Shown: positions 1-5,263, counted from the first letter of the stretch. The stretch: DNA of 6,269 nucleotides from Caldifarciminota bacterium (GCA_023127905.1 JAGMEZ010000242.1:1-6269); one strand, 5' to 3'. A program made the numbers and translations. The notes: generated by a model not told the origin, from the letters alone.

Positions 1-7
1 AAATAGG

Positions 8-1075
8 GTGTCATTGCGAGTAACCCTTCATAATTTCTTCCGAAGCAATCTCATTTTTCTTCTGCTTACTGCTTACTACCTACTTCCTACTATCTGTCTT
101 CATTCTTTTCCCAATGCAGTCTCGACCATCGATGTTCGCGTGCTTGAAATATTTCATCCACAGGAATTAATAGTAACAACATTATCGGATACATTTTCCA
201 TTCAACTCATCGACAATCATCTGATTGTAAATGGCCTTAAAGAATCAACATTTTTTTCCAAGGATGAAACAACGATTGAAATAAAAGATAAGATAAAAAG
301 GACATACAGGGGAACATTAAAGGTCTACCCTCTCATTAATGAACTGGTTATTATCAACAGAGTTCCTATCGACGGTTACCTGACAAGCGTTATCGGCGCA
401 GAAATGGGTAAGGCGTCATTCGAGGCACAAAAGGCACAAGCTATTGTTTCAAGAACCTACCTGTTCAAAAACCTGAAACGTCATATCCAGTATGATTTCT
501 GTGATTTAACCCACTGCCAGGTATATAAAGGAAAAGAGAGTGAAACAGGAGCATCAAGAAGAGCTGTTCGGGAAACAGAGGGCATATTTATCTGGGCAGG
601 CAATGAACTTGCAGAGGTTTATTATCATTCGACATGTGGGGGAAAAACAGCAAACCTCTCGTCCATATTTGAAGAAACGAATGAATCCCTTATCAGTGTT
701 TCTGATTCTAATTATTGTAAAGATTCTCCACACTATAGTTGGGATTGGAATCTTTCATATGAAGATGCGCCATTTAAGGAACTCCATGTTTTGACGAGAT
801 CTCCTGATGGAAGGGTTACTGAGATAAAAGTGAATGGAGAAAAAGAGTCGGGATGGAAATTCAGAATGAAGTTTGCACGAGAATTTGGATGGAATAAACT
901 GCGGAGTTCATGGTTTACTATCGAGAAAAAAGAAACTTGTTTTCATTTCAAGGGAAAAGGGCTCGGACATGGTCTGGGAATGTGTCAGTGGGGAGCAAAG
1001 GGTATGGCAAAGAAAGGAAAAACAGCAGAGGAAATCCTCAAACACTACTTCCCAAAAACCACAATTAGAAATTAG
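8..1075 (+). CDS. SpoIID/LytB-domain protein (putative peptidoglycan lytic enzyme), 5' end uncertain
   Basis: Predicted secreted or membrane-anchored SpoIID-family protein. SpoIID enzymes are lytic transglycosylases that cut peptidoglycan strands stripped of stem peptides. The family core is clear: IDGYLTSVIGAEMG (residues 121-134), where E132 matches the family's catalytic Glu; AQAIVSRTY (143-151); CDLTHCQVYKG (165-175) and HSTCGGKT (207-214), Cys/His motifs that in studied SpoIID proteins lie at or near a zinc site; and GLGHGLGMCQWGA (318-330) followed by EEILKHYFP near the C-terminus. The length of 355 aa is normal. Residues 14-37 read as a signal peptide, hydrophobic and ending SFPNA. The start is doubtful: GTG at 8 has no visible ribosome-binding site, the frame is open to the left edge of the window, and codons 1-16 lie inside a dispersed repeat. 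The true start may lie upstream of the window. The family is sure; the exact substrate and a sporulation role are not shown. Confidence 0.9.
   Translation: MSLRVTLHNFFRSNLIFLLLTAYYLLPTICLHSFPNAVSTIDVRVLEIFHPQELIVTTLSDTFSIQLIDNHLIVNGLKESTFFSKDETTIEIKDKIKRTYRGTLKVYPLINELVIINRVPIDGYLTSVIGAEMGKASFEAQKAQAIVSRTYLFKNLKRHIQYDFCDLTHCQVYKGKESETGASRRAVRETEGIFIWAGNELAEVYYHSTCGGKTANLSSIFEETNESLISVSDSNYCKDSPHYSWDWNLSYEDAPFKELHVLTRSPDGRVTEIKVNGEKESGWKFRMKFAREFGWNKLRSSWFTIEKKETCFHFKGKGLGHGLGMCQWGAKGMAKKGKTAEEILKHYFPKTTIRN
9..54 (+). repeat. 46-nt dispersed element, copy A
   Basis: It begins TGTCATTGCGAG and ends CGAAGCAATCTCAT. It aligns without gaps to 3757-3802, identical at 37 of 46 positions, with the ends best conserved. 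ATTGC near the left end and GCAAT near the right end are complementary, so a short hairpin can form. From memory, short elements of the form CATTGCGAG...GAAGCAATCTC are common between genes in many bacterial genomes. This copy overlaps the 5' end of the SpoIID reading frame. Confidence 0.75.
62..96 (+). repeat. Degenerate heptamer array, five units
   Basis: Five consecutive 7-nt units start at 62, 69, 76, 83 and 90. The consensus is CTNCYTA; the first two units are identical (CTGCTTA) and the last is the most diverged. The array begins 7 nt after copy A of the 46-nt element. It is read through in the SpoIID frame and encodes most of the hydrophobic core of the predicted signal peptide. Because 7 is not a multiple of 3, the encoded residues do not repeat obviously. 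Confidence 0.7.
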
Positions 1076-1113
1076 ACAATAAGTTTCAAGGAAATCAATC
1101 TCATTTTCTAATT
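1063..1113. terminator. AT-rich inverted repeat between convergent genes (weak)
   Basis: AATTAGAAA (1063-1071) is the exact reverse complement of TTTCTAATT (1105-1113), with 33 nt between the arms. It spans the SpoIID stop codon and lies between two convergent genes, so it could end transcription from either side. The stem has little GC and no clear T-run follows, so this is a weak candidate. No better terminator is visible in the gap. Confidence 0.2.
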
Positions 1114-1145
1114 ACCCAAAAACCTAATAACTAAATAACTCTCTT
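1108..1145 (+). repeat. Degenerate octamer array in convergent gap
   Basis: Units begin with C at 1108, 1116, 1124, 1131 and 1139, giving spacings of 8, 8, 7 and 8. Examples are CTAATTAC, CTAATAA and CTAAATAA. A further CTCTTTC-type unit runs into the last codons of the regulator gene on the opposite strand. It follows immediately after a 12-mer (1096-1107) shared with the right end of the 46-nt element. It is less regular than the other arrays in the window. Confidence 0.45.
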
Positions 1146-2498
1146 TCACTCTTTCTGTCCAATTTTTAGTTCCCTCATCTTCCTGTAGAGGTTCGGTCTT
1201 TCTATCCCGAGTTCTTTTGCGGTTTTTGATACATTCCAGTCATTCTCTTTTAGTTTTTCCTCTATATAGAGTTTTTCAAAATTTCTCTTTGCATCCCTGT
1301 ATGGCTGATGTAAGAGAGAGGTCTCTTTTCCACTCCCGATATCTGTTAATAGTGATTTCACATCACCTTCTTTAATCTCTTCTCCTTCCTTTAATATTAA
1401 AAGTCGTTCCACAATATTTCTCAGTTCTCTGACATTCCCCGGAAAATCATAATTCATCAACACATTTACTGCTTCTTTTGAGAATTCCTTATGACCAATT
1501 GCAGACTTAGAAACCACATCGTTTACAAAATAATTTACAAGTAAAGGCACATCATTCTTTCTCTCCCGCAAAGGTGGAACCTTTAAAGGAAAAACATTGA
1601 GTCTAAAGAATAAATCCTCCCTGAAATTACCTTTCTTCACTTCATCTTCTATGTTCCTGTTCGTTGATGCAATTATCCTGACATCAATACTAAGTGATTT
1701 AGCGCTCCCCAAAGGTATTACCTCACCTGTCTCTATCAAGCGAAGAACCTTTGACTGGGTTGCAAGGTCCATATCCCCTATCTCATCAAGAAGAATACTG
1801 CCTTTGTCTGCTGATTCAAATTTTCCGATCTTCTTCCCCACCGCTCCAGTGAATGCACCTTTTTCATATCCAAAAAGTTCACTCTCAACAAGTTCGGTGG
1901 GAATGGCGGCACAATTTACCTTTATAAAAGGGGCATTTTTCCTGTTACTTTTCTTATGTATGGCATAAGCAACCAGTTCTTTCCCAACACCACTTTCTCC
2001 CATTATGAGAACCTTACTATCGAGAGGAGCAACTTTTTCAATCAAAACTTTTACCTCTCGAACTCCATTGCTATCCCCAACCATCCGGTACCGTTCTTCA
2101 ATTTCTTTATCCCAGTTCTGCTTCTCCTTTCTGAATGAATGCATTTCTAAAGCATGGCGCAAAACAATTCTTACCTTCTCGAGAGAAAGTGGTTTTTTTA
2201 TAAAATCATACGCTCCCCTCTTAATAGCTTCAACAGCCATCTCTATGGTAGCATGCCCTGATATTACAACAATCTCACTTTCACCAGAAACCTCTTTTAT
2301 ATTCTTAATAATTGAGATACCATCAATATCCGGCAGTTTCACATCCAGGATAATGGCATCATAAAACTCCTTCGAAACTGCCCCGATACATCCTTTACCT
2401 GTCCCAGTCGTCGTAACAGAATAACCTTCGTCTGTTAAAACTTCCTTCAATATATTCTGAATGTTCCTTTCGTCATCAACAACAAGTATCTTTTTCAT
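1146..2498 (-). CDS. Sigma-54-dependent response regulator, NtrX-like
   Basis: A 450-aa NtrC-class activator, expected to be phosphorylated by the kinase encoded just upstream and then to drive open-complex formation by sigma-54 RNA polymerase. Receiver domain, residues 1-118: acidic D8/D9, phospho-acceptor D52, S80 and K102. The segment ISGHATIEMAVEAIKRGAYD resembles NtrX receivers. AAA+ domain, about 140-368: Walker A GESGVGKE (167-174), the sigma-54 contact loop GAFTGA (214-219), Walker B ILLDEIGD (235-242), RIIASTNR (274-281), the Arg-rich FREDLFFRLNVFPLKVPPLR (292-311) and GNVRELRN (354-361). A Fis-type helix-turn-helix follows at about 418-446 (NVSKTAKELGIERPNLYRKM). All modules needed for activity are intact. 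The ATG has a strong ribosome-binding site. It is the last gene of the operon. Its target promoters are not visible here. Class assignment is firm; the NtrX label rests on sequence resemblance and on the DUF4390/NtrY context. Confidence 0.95.
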   Translation of the reverse strand: MKKILVVDDERNIQNILKEVLTDEGYSVTTTGTGKGCIGAVSKEFYDAIILDVKLPDIDGISIIKNIKEVSGESEIVVISGHATIEMAVEAIKRGAYDFIKKPLSLEKVRIVLRHALEMHSFRKEKQNWDKEIEERYRMVGDSNGVREVKVLIEKVAPLDSKVLIMGESGVGKELVAYAIHKKSNRKNAPFIKVNCAAIPTELVESELFGYEKGAFTGAVGKKIGKFESADKGSILLDEIGDMDLATQSKVLRLIETGEVIPLGSAKSLSIDVRIIASTNRNIEDEVKKGNFREDLFFRLNVFPLKVPPLRERKNDVPLLVNYFVNDVVSKSAIGHKEFSKEAVNVLMNYDFPGNVRELRNIVERLLILKEGEEIKEGDVKSLLTDIGSGKETSLLHQPYRDAKRNFEKLYIEEKLKENDWNVSKTAKELGIERPNLYRKMRELKIGQKE

Positions 2499-2508
2499 CT
2501 CTCACCTC
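2499..2508 (-). promoter_or_regulatory. Ribosome-binding site of the NtrX-like gene
   Basis: On the minus strand GAGGTGAGAG directly precedes the ATG at 2498. GAGGTGA matches seven consecutive bases of the Shine-Dalgarno complement. This is the clearest ribosome-binding site in the window and fixes this start. It contrasts with the first operon gene and nrdR, which have none. Confidence 0.85.
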
Positions 2509-2526
2509 AGAGGGGTCAGGTCTCCC

Positions 2527-3684
2527 CTATTTCTTTGGGATTGTTATCGTAAATTCCGTTCCTTCTCCCTCCTTGCTTTTCACTTGTATCGTTCCGTTAT
2601 GTGCTTCTATTATTCTCTTTGATATGGCAAGTCCAAGTCCACTTCCCTTCTCCTTTGTTGTAAAATGAGGTATGAAAACAAGGGAAGGGTCAACAGTGAG
2701 TCCACAACCATTATCTTTCACCGAAAGCGTTAAATTTTTCTCCTTTTCGTTGAACTCCGATGTTATCCATATTGTACCTCCTCCTCCCATCGCCTCAATA
2801 CTGTTTTTAATGATATTAATCAAAACTTCTTTTATTCTATCACGATCAATAGCAAACTGTGGTATATTCTCCCCGAGAGCTTGCTTAATCTCAATCCCTT
2901 CATACTCTGAATAGAGAAAAACAACCTCTTTGATTATTTCGTTCACATCATCCATCTTCTTGCGTGGCTCAGGTAGTTTCGCAAACTCTGAAAAACTCTT
3001 TGCAATACCATCAAGGTTTTCGATCTCCTCCAAAATCATACCTGTCGTATTCAGAATGACTTCATCAATGTTTTTTTCTCCCTTGCTCATTTTCTCCCTC
3101 AATCTCTCAGTTGCTAATCTTATTGGGGTCAAAGGATTTCTTATTTCATGGGATACTGCTCGTGCTGCATCCTTCCATGCCGCTTCACGTTCAGCAATTC
3201 TTAATCGTTTTTTACTCTCTTCAAGGGCAGCTGACATTCTGTTGAAAGTTTTAATTAGATTTCCCACCTCATCTTTTGTACGAACCCCACTAATCCTTGG
3301 AAAATCACCCTTTGCGAGCCGCTTTGCTGCTTCTTCAAGTTTTCTGAGCGGGGTCGTAACCCTTACTGTAATAAGAACCGTTAGTACAGTTGAAAAAAGG
3401 ATGATAAAAAGACTGAGAAGGATAGTGAAGGTAATAAATTCCCTTTTTAACGGTCTTATTAATGCCATCATCTGCCTGTATTTTCTGAGAGCTTCTATTG
3501 CCTCTTCCTTTCCTTCTTCGTCCGGCGTATGCAGAACAGCATTCTCTATTGCTTTTTCTATCCCAGGAATATCTTTCATCCCGAGTTTAAATTCTGTTGT
3601 TCTCAGTGTAAAAAACGAAAGAGGAATAACTGTAATAATAATTATTACGAAATTTAAAATTATAAACTTAAATCGAATACTCAT
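2527..3684 (-). CDS. Sensor histidine kinase, NtrY-like
   Basis: A 385-aa membrane histidine kinase, the expected phosphodonor for the response regulator 28 nt downstream. Numbering is from the ATG at 3684. TM1 is about 7-27, a short charged extracytoplasmic loop about 28-82, TM2 about 83-107, and HAMP about 108-160 (with DEVGNLIKTFNRMSAAL). The HisKA domain carries H179 in AVSHEIRNPLTPIRLATERL, a segment typical of NtrY. The catalytic domain has N294 in NIIKNSIEAMGGGG, DNGCG (324-328), FTTKEKGSGLGL (341-352) and a C-terminal GTEFTITIP. No PAS domain is evident between HAMP and HisKA, and there are two membrane spans rather than the several of classical, much longer NtrY, so it is a compact relative. 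An in-frame TTG at 3693 would add three residues. ATG is preferred, although only a weak TGAG precedes it. The ligand is unknown. Confidence 0.93.
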   Translation of the reverse strand: MSIRFKFIILNFVIIIITVIPLSFFTLRTTEFKLGMKDIPGIEKAIENAVLHTPDEEGKEEAIEALRKYRQMMALIRPLKREFITFTILLSLFIILFSTVLTVLITVRVTTPLRKLEEAAKRLAKGDFPRISGVRTKDEVGNLIKTFNRMSAALEESKKRLRIAEREAAWKDAARAVSHEIRNPLTPIRLATERLREKMSKGEKNIDEVILNTTGMILEEIENLDGIAKSFSEFAKLPEPRKKMDDVNEIIKEVVFLYSEYEGIEIKQALGENIPQFAIDRDRIKEVLINIIKNSIEAMGGGGTIWITSEFNEKEKNLTLSVKDNGCGLTVDPSLVFIPHFTTKEKGSGLGLAISKRIIEAHNGTIQVKSKEGEGTEFTITIPKK

Positions 3685-3713
3685 TGTTCTCAAAAATGGT
3701 TAAAAGACCGTTT

Positions 3714-3757
3714 CGTTTTAATCGTTAGATCGTTAGTATCGTTTAGTTCGTTAGTCT
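3714..3757 (+). repeat. Degenerate 8-9-nt array, five units
   Basis: Five units, each beginning CGTT, start at 3714, 3723, 3731, 3740 and 3749, giving spacings of 9, 8, 9 and 9. Examples are CGTTAGAT and CGTTAGTAT; on the operon's coding strand the motif reads CTAACG. It abuts the left end of copy B of the 46-nt element and lies in the transcribed gap between the DUF4390 gene and the kinase gene. Confidence 0.7.
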
Positions 3758-3802
3758 GTCATTGCGAATACACTTTCATATTCTCTTATGAAGCAATCTT
3801 AT
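3757..3802 (+). repeat. 46-nt dispersed element, copy B
   Basis: It starts TGTCATTGCGAA and ends GAAGCAATCTTAT. It has the same length and orientation on the plus strand as copy A (9-54) and is identical at 37 of 46 positions without gaps. The first ten bases, the GAAGCAATCT near the right end, and a CATA in the middle are conserved. It sits inside the minus-strand operon, between the DUF4390 gene and the kinase gene, so it is expected to be transcribed as an RNA hairpin. Confidence 0.75.
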
Positions 3803-3820
3803 GGGAATTGCTGTTTTTTT
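3792..3820 (+). terminator. Hairpin plus T-run, plus strand (antisense to the operon)
   Basis: AGCAAT (3792-3797) pairs with ATTGCT (3807-3812) across a 9-nt loop, followed by G and seven Ts (3814-3820). This has the shape of a weak intrinsic terminator on the plus strand, but no plus-strand gene precedes it. The left arm belongs to copy B of the dispersed element and could pair instead with ATTGC at 3761-3765. The function is uncertain. Confidence 0.25.
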
Positions 3821-3832
3821 CGTCATTATGAT

Positions 3833-4369
3833 TTAGGGATTAGGACTTTCAGGCTTCACTTCTATCGATTGCTGTGGGCTTCTATAATCCCATAAAGTCA
3901 TCAAATCAAATTCTTCATCGTCAAGAAAATCAAGCACTACAGGATCAAGTGATACTCTTATCGTAATCTTATTTGAAGGAGGTATCTTTTCCTTAGGGAC
4001 GTAAATACGGGAGAAGGTTGAAACATACTCCTTCATTTCTTTCTCATCTTCTATGTCAATTTTCCTCTTTCCATTTTTAATCTCATAAATCCTGTTTGCA
4101 ATATCGTACTGAACTGTTCGAACATAGTATAAATTCTCAACTGCTTCCACTTTCAATCTAAACTTCACAGGTGTACCGCTCTTTATAATCTTTAAGAGCT
4201 CTTTTGTAAAACCATTATTTACTTTTGTTGAAATAAACAGTGAATCACCACTTGCAATAACCTCAGGTTTTGAAAGCGAAACAGGGTGTTCCCCCATACT
4301 CAAAAGGATAATAGAACCGAGTATTGGAGCAAGTGCCTTCGTTGCCAGAAATTGAAGCAGTATGCCCAT
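3833..4369 (-). CDS. DUF4390-family envelope protein
   Basis: A 178-aa protein resembling the DUF4390 family, whose biochemical role is not established. A hydrophobic N-terminus (about 4-25) suggests a signal peptide or anchor. A beta-rich body follows: SLFISTKVNNGFTKELLKII (43-62) then KSGTPVKFRLKVEA (63-76), RTVQYDIANRIYEI (84-97), and an ending around DLMTLWDYRSP (155-165), the order seen in this family. The C-terminal tail is rich in proline and acidic residues. Family members are often found just upstream of ntrY-ntrX, as here, which supports both calls and suggests a role linked to signal input at the envelope; that link is inference. The ATG lies 2 nt after the upstream stop codon with no clear ribosome-binding site, so translation is probably coupled. 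A repeat-bearing gap of 148 nt separates it from the kinase gene. Confidence 0.75.
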   Translation of the reverse strand: MGILLQFLATKALAPILGSIILLSMGEHPVSLSKPEVIASGDSLFISTKVNNGFTKELLKIIKSGTPVKFRLKVEAVENLYYVRTVQYDIANRIYEIKNGKRKIDIEDEKEMKEYVSTFSRIYVPKEKIPPSNKITIRVSLDPVVLDFLDDEEFDLMTLWDYRSPQQSIEVKPESPNP

Positions 4370-4371
4370 AA

Positions 4372-4938
4372 CTAATTCGGCTTCTGTGACAGAATTATAA
4401 CAATTATCGAAACTCCACTTCCTAATACCAATCCATCACGTATTCCTGACACTAAGGAATGAATAATAGTAACTTGAGGATTCAAAAATCCTAAAGCAAT
4501 ATTAATAAGAGGCGTAAATAACACAAAGAGAAAAATGCCTAAAAAAAACTGGAGAATAAAGTAATGATAAGAAGAACCATGTTTTCTTATAACTTTTGAA
4601 ATTGCATAAATAAGTACTGAAATAAATGTAAGTATAAGTATTGATATAAAATAATGGATAAGCTTGGAAATTAATGACATTTCACCATTCCGGAATAATG
4701 CGATTACGACACTCGATACTATCACAGGAAAAAATGCGTAAACAATACCTCTTTTAATCCACACATAAGAACAAATTGCAATGATTGAAGCAAAAACTGC
4801 TAAGTTAAAGGATAATTCTTCTATGAATGGACCCATACCAAATCTGAGAATGAATTCTATAAAGAGTACAACTATGAAAGGGACAAAGGCAACTCTGAGT
4901 ATCTCATAAAAAAGAAAAAGATAATTTCTTCTTTCCAT
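4372..4938 (-). CDS. Polytopic membrane protein of unknown function
   Basis: A 188-aa, strongly hydrophobic protein whose family I do not recognise. Likely membrane helices are at about 14-34, 43-60, 64-82, 92-116, 127-150 and 168-185, joined by short charged turns such as IKRG (61-64) and SKVIRKHGSS (114-123). No catalytic motif, cofactor site or transporter signature is seen. It is the first gene of the operon, directly behind a strong promoter, and its stop is 2 nt before the DUF4390 start, so the two are probably made together. It may therefore be a membrane partner of the DUF4390 protein or of the NtrY-like kinase, but this rests on position only. There is no ribosome-binding site, and the predicted transcript begins at or next to the ATG, suggesting leaderless translation. 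Confidence 0.8.
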   Translation of the reverse strand: MERRNYLFLFYEILRVAFVPFIVVLFIEFILRFGMGPFIEELSFNLAVFASIIAICSYVWIKRGIVYAFFPVIVSSVVIALFRNGEMSLISKLIHYFISILILTFISVLIYAISKVIRKHGSSYHYFILQFFLGIFLFVLFTPLINIALGFLNPQVTIIHSLVSGIRDGLVLGSGVSIIVIILSQKPN

Positions 4939-4944
4939 TGCAAA

Positions 4945-4973
4945 AGTATATCAGGAAAATCGAAACATGTCAA
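4945..4973 (-). promoter_or_regulatory. Strong housekeeping-type promoter (P1) of the four-gene operon
   Basis: On the minus strand the -35 box TTGACA (4973-4968) matches the consensus at all six positions. It is followed by a 17-nt spacer and the -10 box TATACT (4950-4945; 5 of 6), preceded by TGA as in an extended -10. Six bases separate the -10 box from the ATG at 4938, so the expected start of transcription is at or within a base or two of the A of ATG. This predicts a leaderless mRNA and agrees with the lack of a ribosome-binding site. Confidence 0.8.
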
Positions 4974-4979
4974 TTATAT

Positions 4980-5019
4980 TTTATTCGCTTATCTGTTTAA
5001 CTATTTAACACTTTAATCT
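4980..5019 (+). repeat. Degenerate octamer array, five units
   Basis: Five units of exactly 8 nt start at 4980, 4988, 4996, 5004 and 5012. Most begin TTTA; TTTAACTA and TTTAACAC are the best pair. It lies in the divergent gap, just upstream of the operon promoter, where it also gives an A/T-rich upstream region. It does not resemble the units of the other arrays in the window. Confidence 0.6.
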
Positions 5020-5058
5020 TAAATTTCGGATTTTAATTAATGTAGTTCAAAAAAGGTG

Positions 5059-5087
5059 TTGACATAACGCGATTGTAGGTATATGGT
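5059..5087 (+). promoter_or_regulatory. Promoter-like site (P2) upstream of nrdR
   Basis: TTGACA (5059-5064, a perfect -35) is followed after 17 nt by TATGGT (5082-5087, 4 of 6 to the -10 consensus); TATATG (5080-5085) with a 15-nt spacer is an alternative. It points toward nrdR, and transcription would start near 5094, leaving about 170 nt before the nrdR ATG. It shares with the divergent promoter P1 the string TTGACAT, 4 nt, CGATT and a later TTTGCAATG, which raises confidence that it is real. No paired NrdR boxes were found nearby. Confidence 0.5.
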
Positions 5088-5095
5088 TATTTGCA

Positions 5096-5191
5096 ATGAT
5101 GAGGTTAACAAGTTTACATCTATCAAGAAGTAACTGTACATGTCTTACTAGTTTTATTTATCTTAGAGTTCAAGATGAAAACATCAAATAA
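5096..5191 (+). CDS. Possible 31-aa small ORF, leaderless
   Basis: The frame ATG ATG AGG ... TAA encodes 31 residues, MMRLTSLHLSRSNCTCLTSF and then a polar tail. It includes a Cys-x-Cys and resembles nothing I recognise. It has no ribosome-binding site, but its ATG lies within a base or two of the transcription start predicted from P2. It sits in TTTGCAATG, the same 9-mer that contains the operon's first ATG. It could be a leader peptide before nrdR, a remnant of a lost gene, or chance. The 325-bp gap that holds it contains no other gene candidate, only the promoters and arrays listed separately. Confidence 0.2.
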   Translation: MMRLTSLHLSRSNCTCLTSFIYLRVQDENIK

Positions 5192-5207
5192 TCTATTTTT
5201 TTATTCA

Positions 5208-5242
5208 CTTTTCCCTTTTAACTTTTTCCTTTTTCCTTTGAA
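5208..5242 (+). repeat. Degenerate heptamer array, five units
   Basis: Five units of exactly 7 nt start at 5208, 5215, 5222, 5229 and 5236, with consensus CTTTTNN; units three and four are identical (CTTTTTC). The array ends 21 nt before the nrdR start codon and would lie in the 5' leader of its transcript. Pyrimidine richness makes some periodicity easier to obtain here, so the call rests partly on the parallel arrays elsewhere. Confidence 0.55.
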
Positions 5243-5263
5243 ATCTTATTCCCGCGATAGCCT

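Noticed and set aside
154..162. TCATCCACA, 8 of 9 to a DnaA box
   Set aside because: Single site inside a gene, with no cluster and no dnaA, dnaN or AT-rich unwinding region; not evidence of an origin.
598..613. Sigma-54-like promoter pattern: GG, 10 nt, GC with TTGCA, in the SpoIID gene
   Set aside because: The spacing is right, but the -24 region matches poorly beyond GGCA, it lies inside a coding sequence, and no gene starts just downstream in that direction. Probably chance.
2930..3703. Long open frame of 257 codons on the strand opposite the kinase gene
   Set aside because: The minus-strand frame has every histidine kinase motif. The plus-strand frame has no recognisable domain and is an antisense shadow, as are the other long frames opposite the regulator gene.
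5175..5205. Terminator candidate GATGAAAACATC followed by a T-rich stretch
   Set aside because: The stem is only 4 bp and the T-run begins several bases later. It is too weak to call, and termination here would cut P2 off from nrdR.
4939..5263. Paired NrdR boxes for autoregulation of nrdR
   Set aside because: No pair resembling ACACWATATATWGTGT is visible; TATAT-like words here are explained by the promoters and A/T richness.
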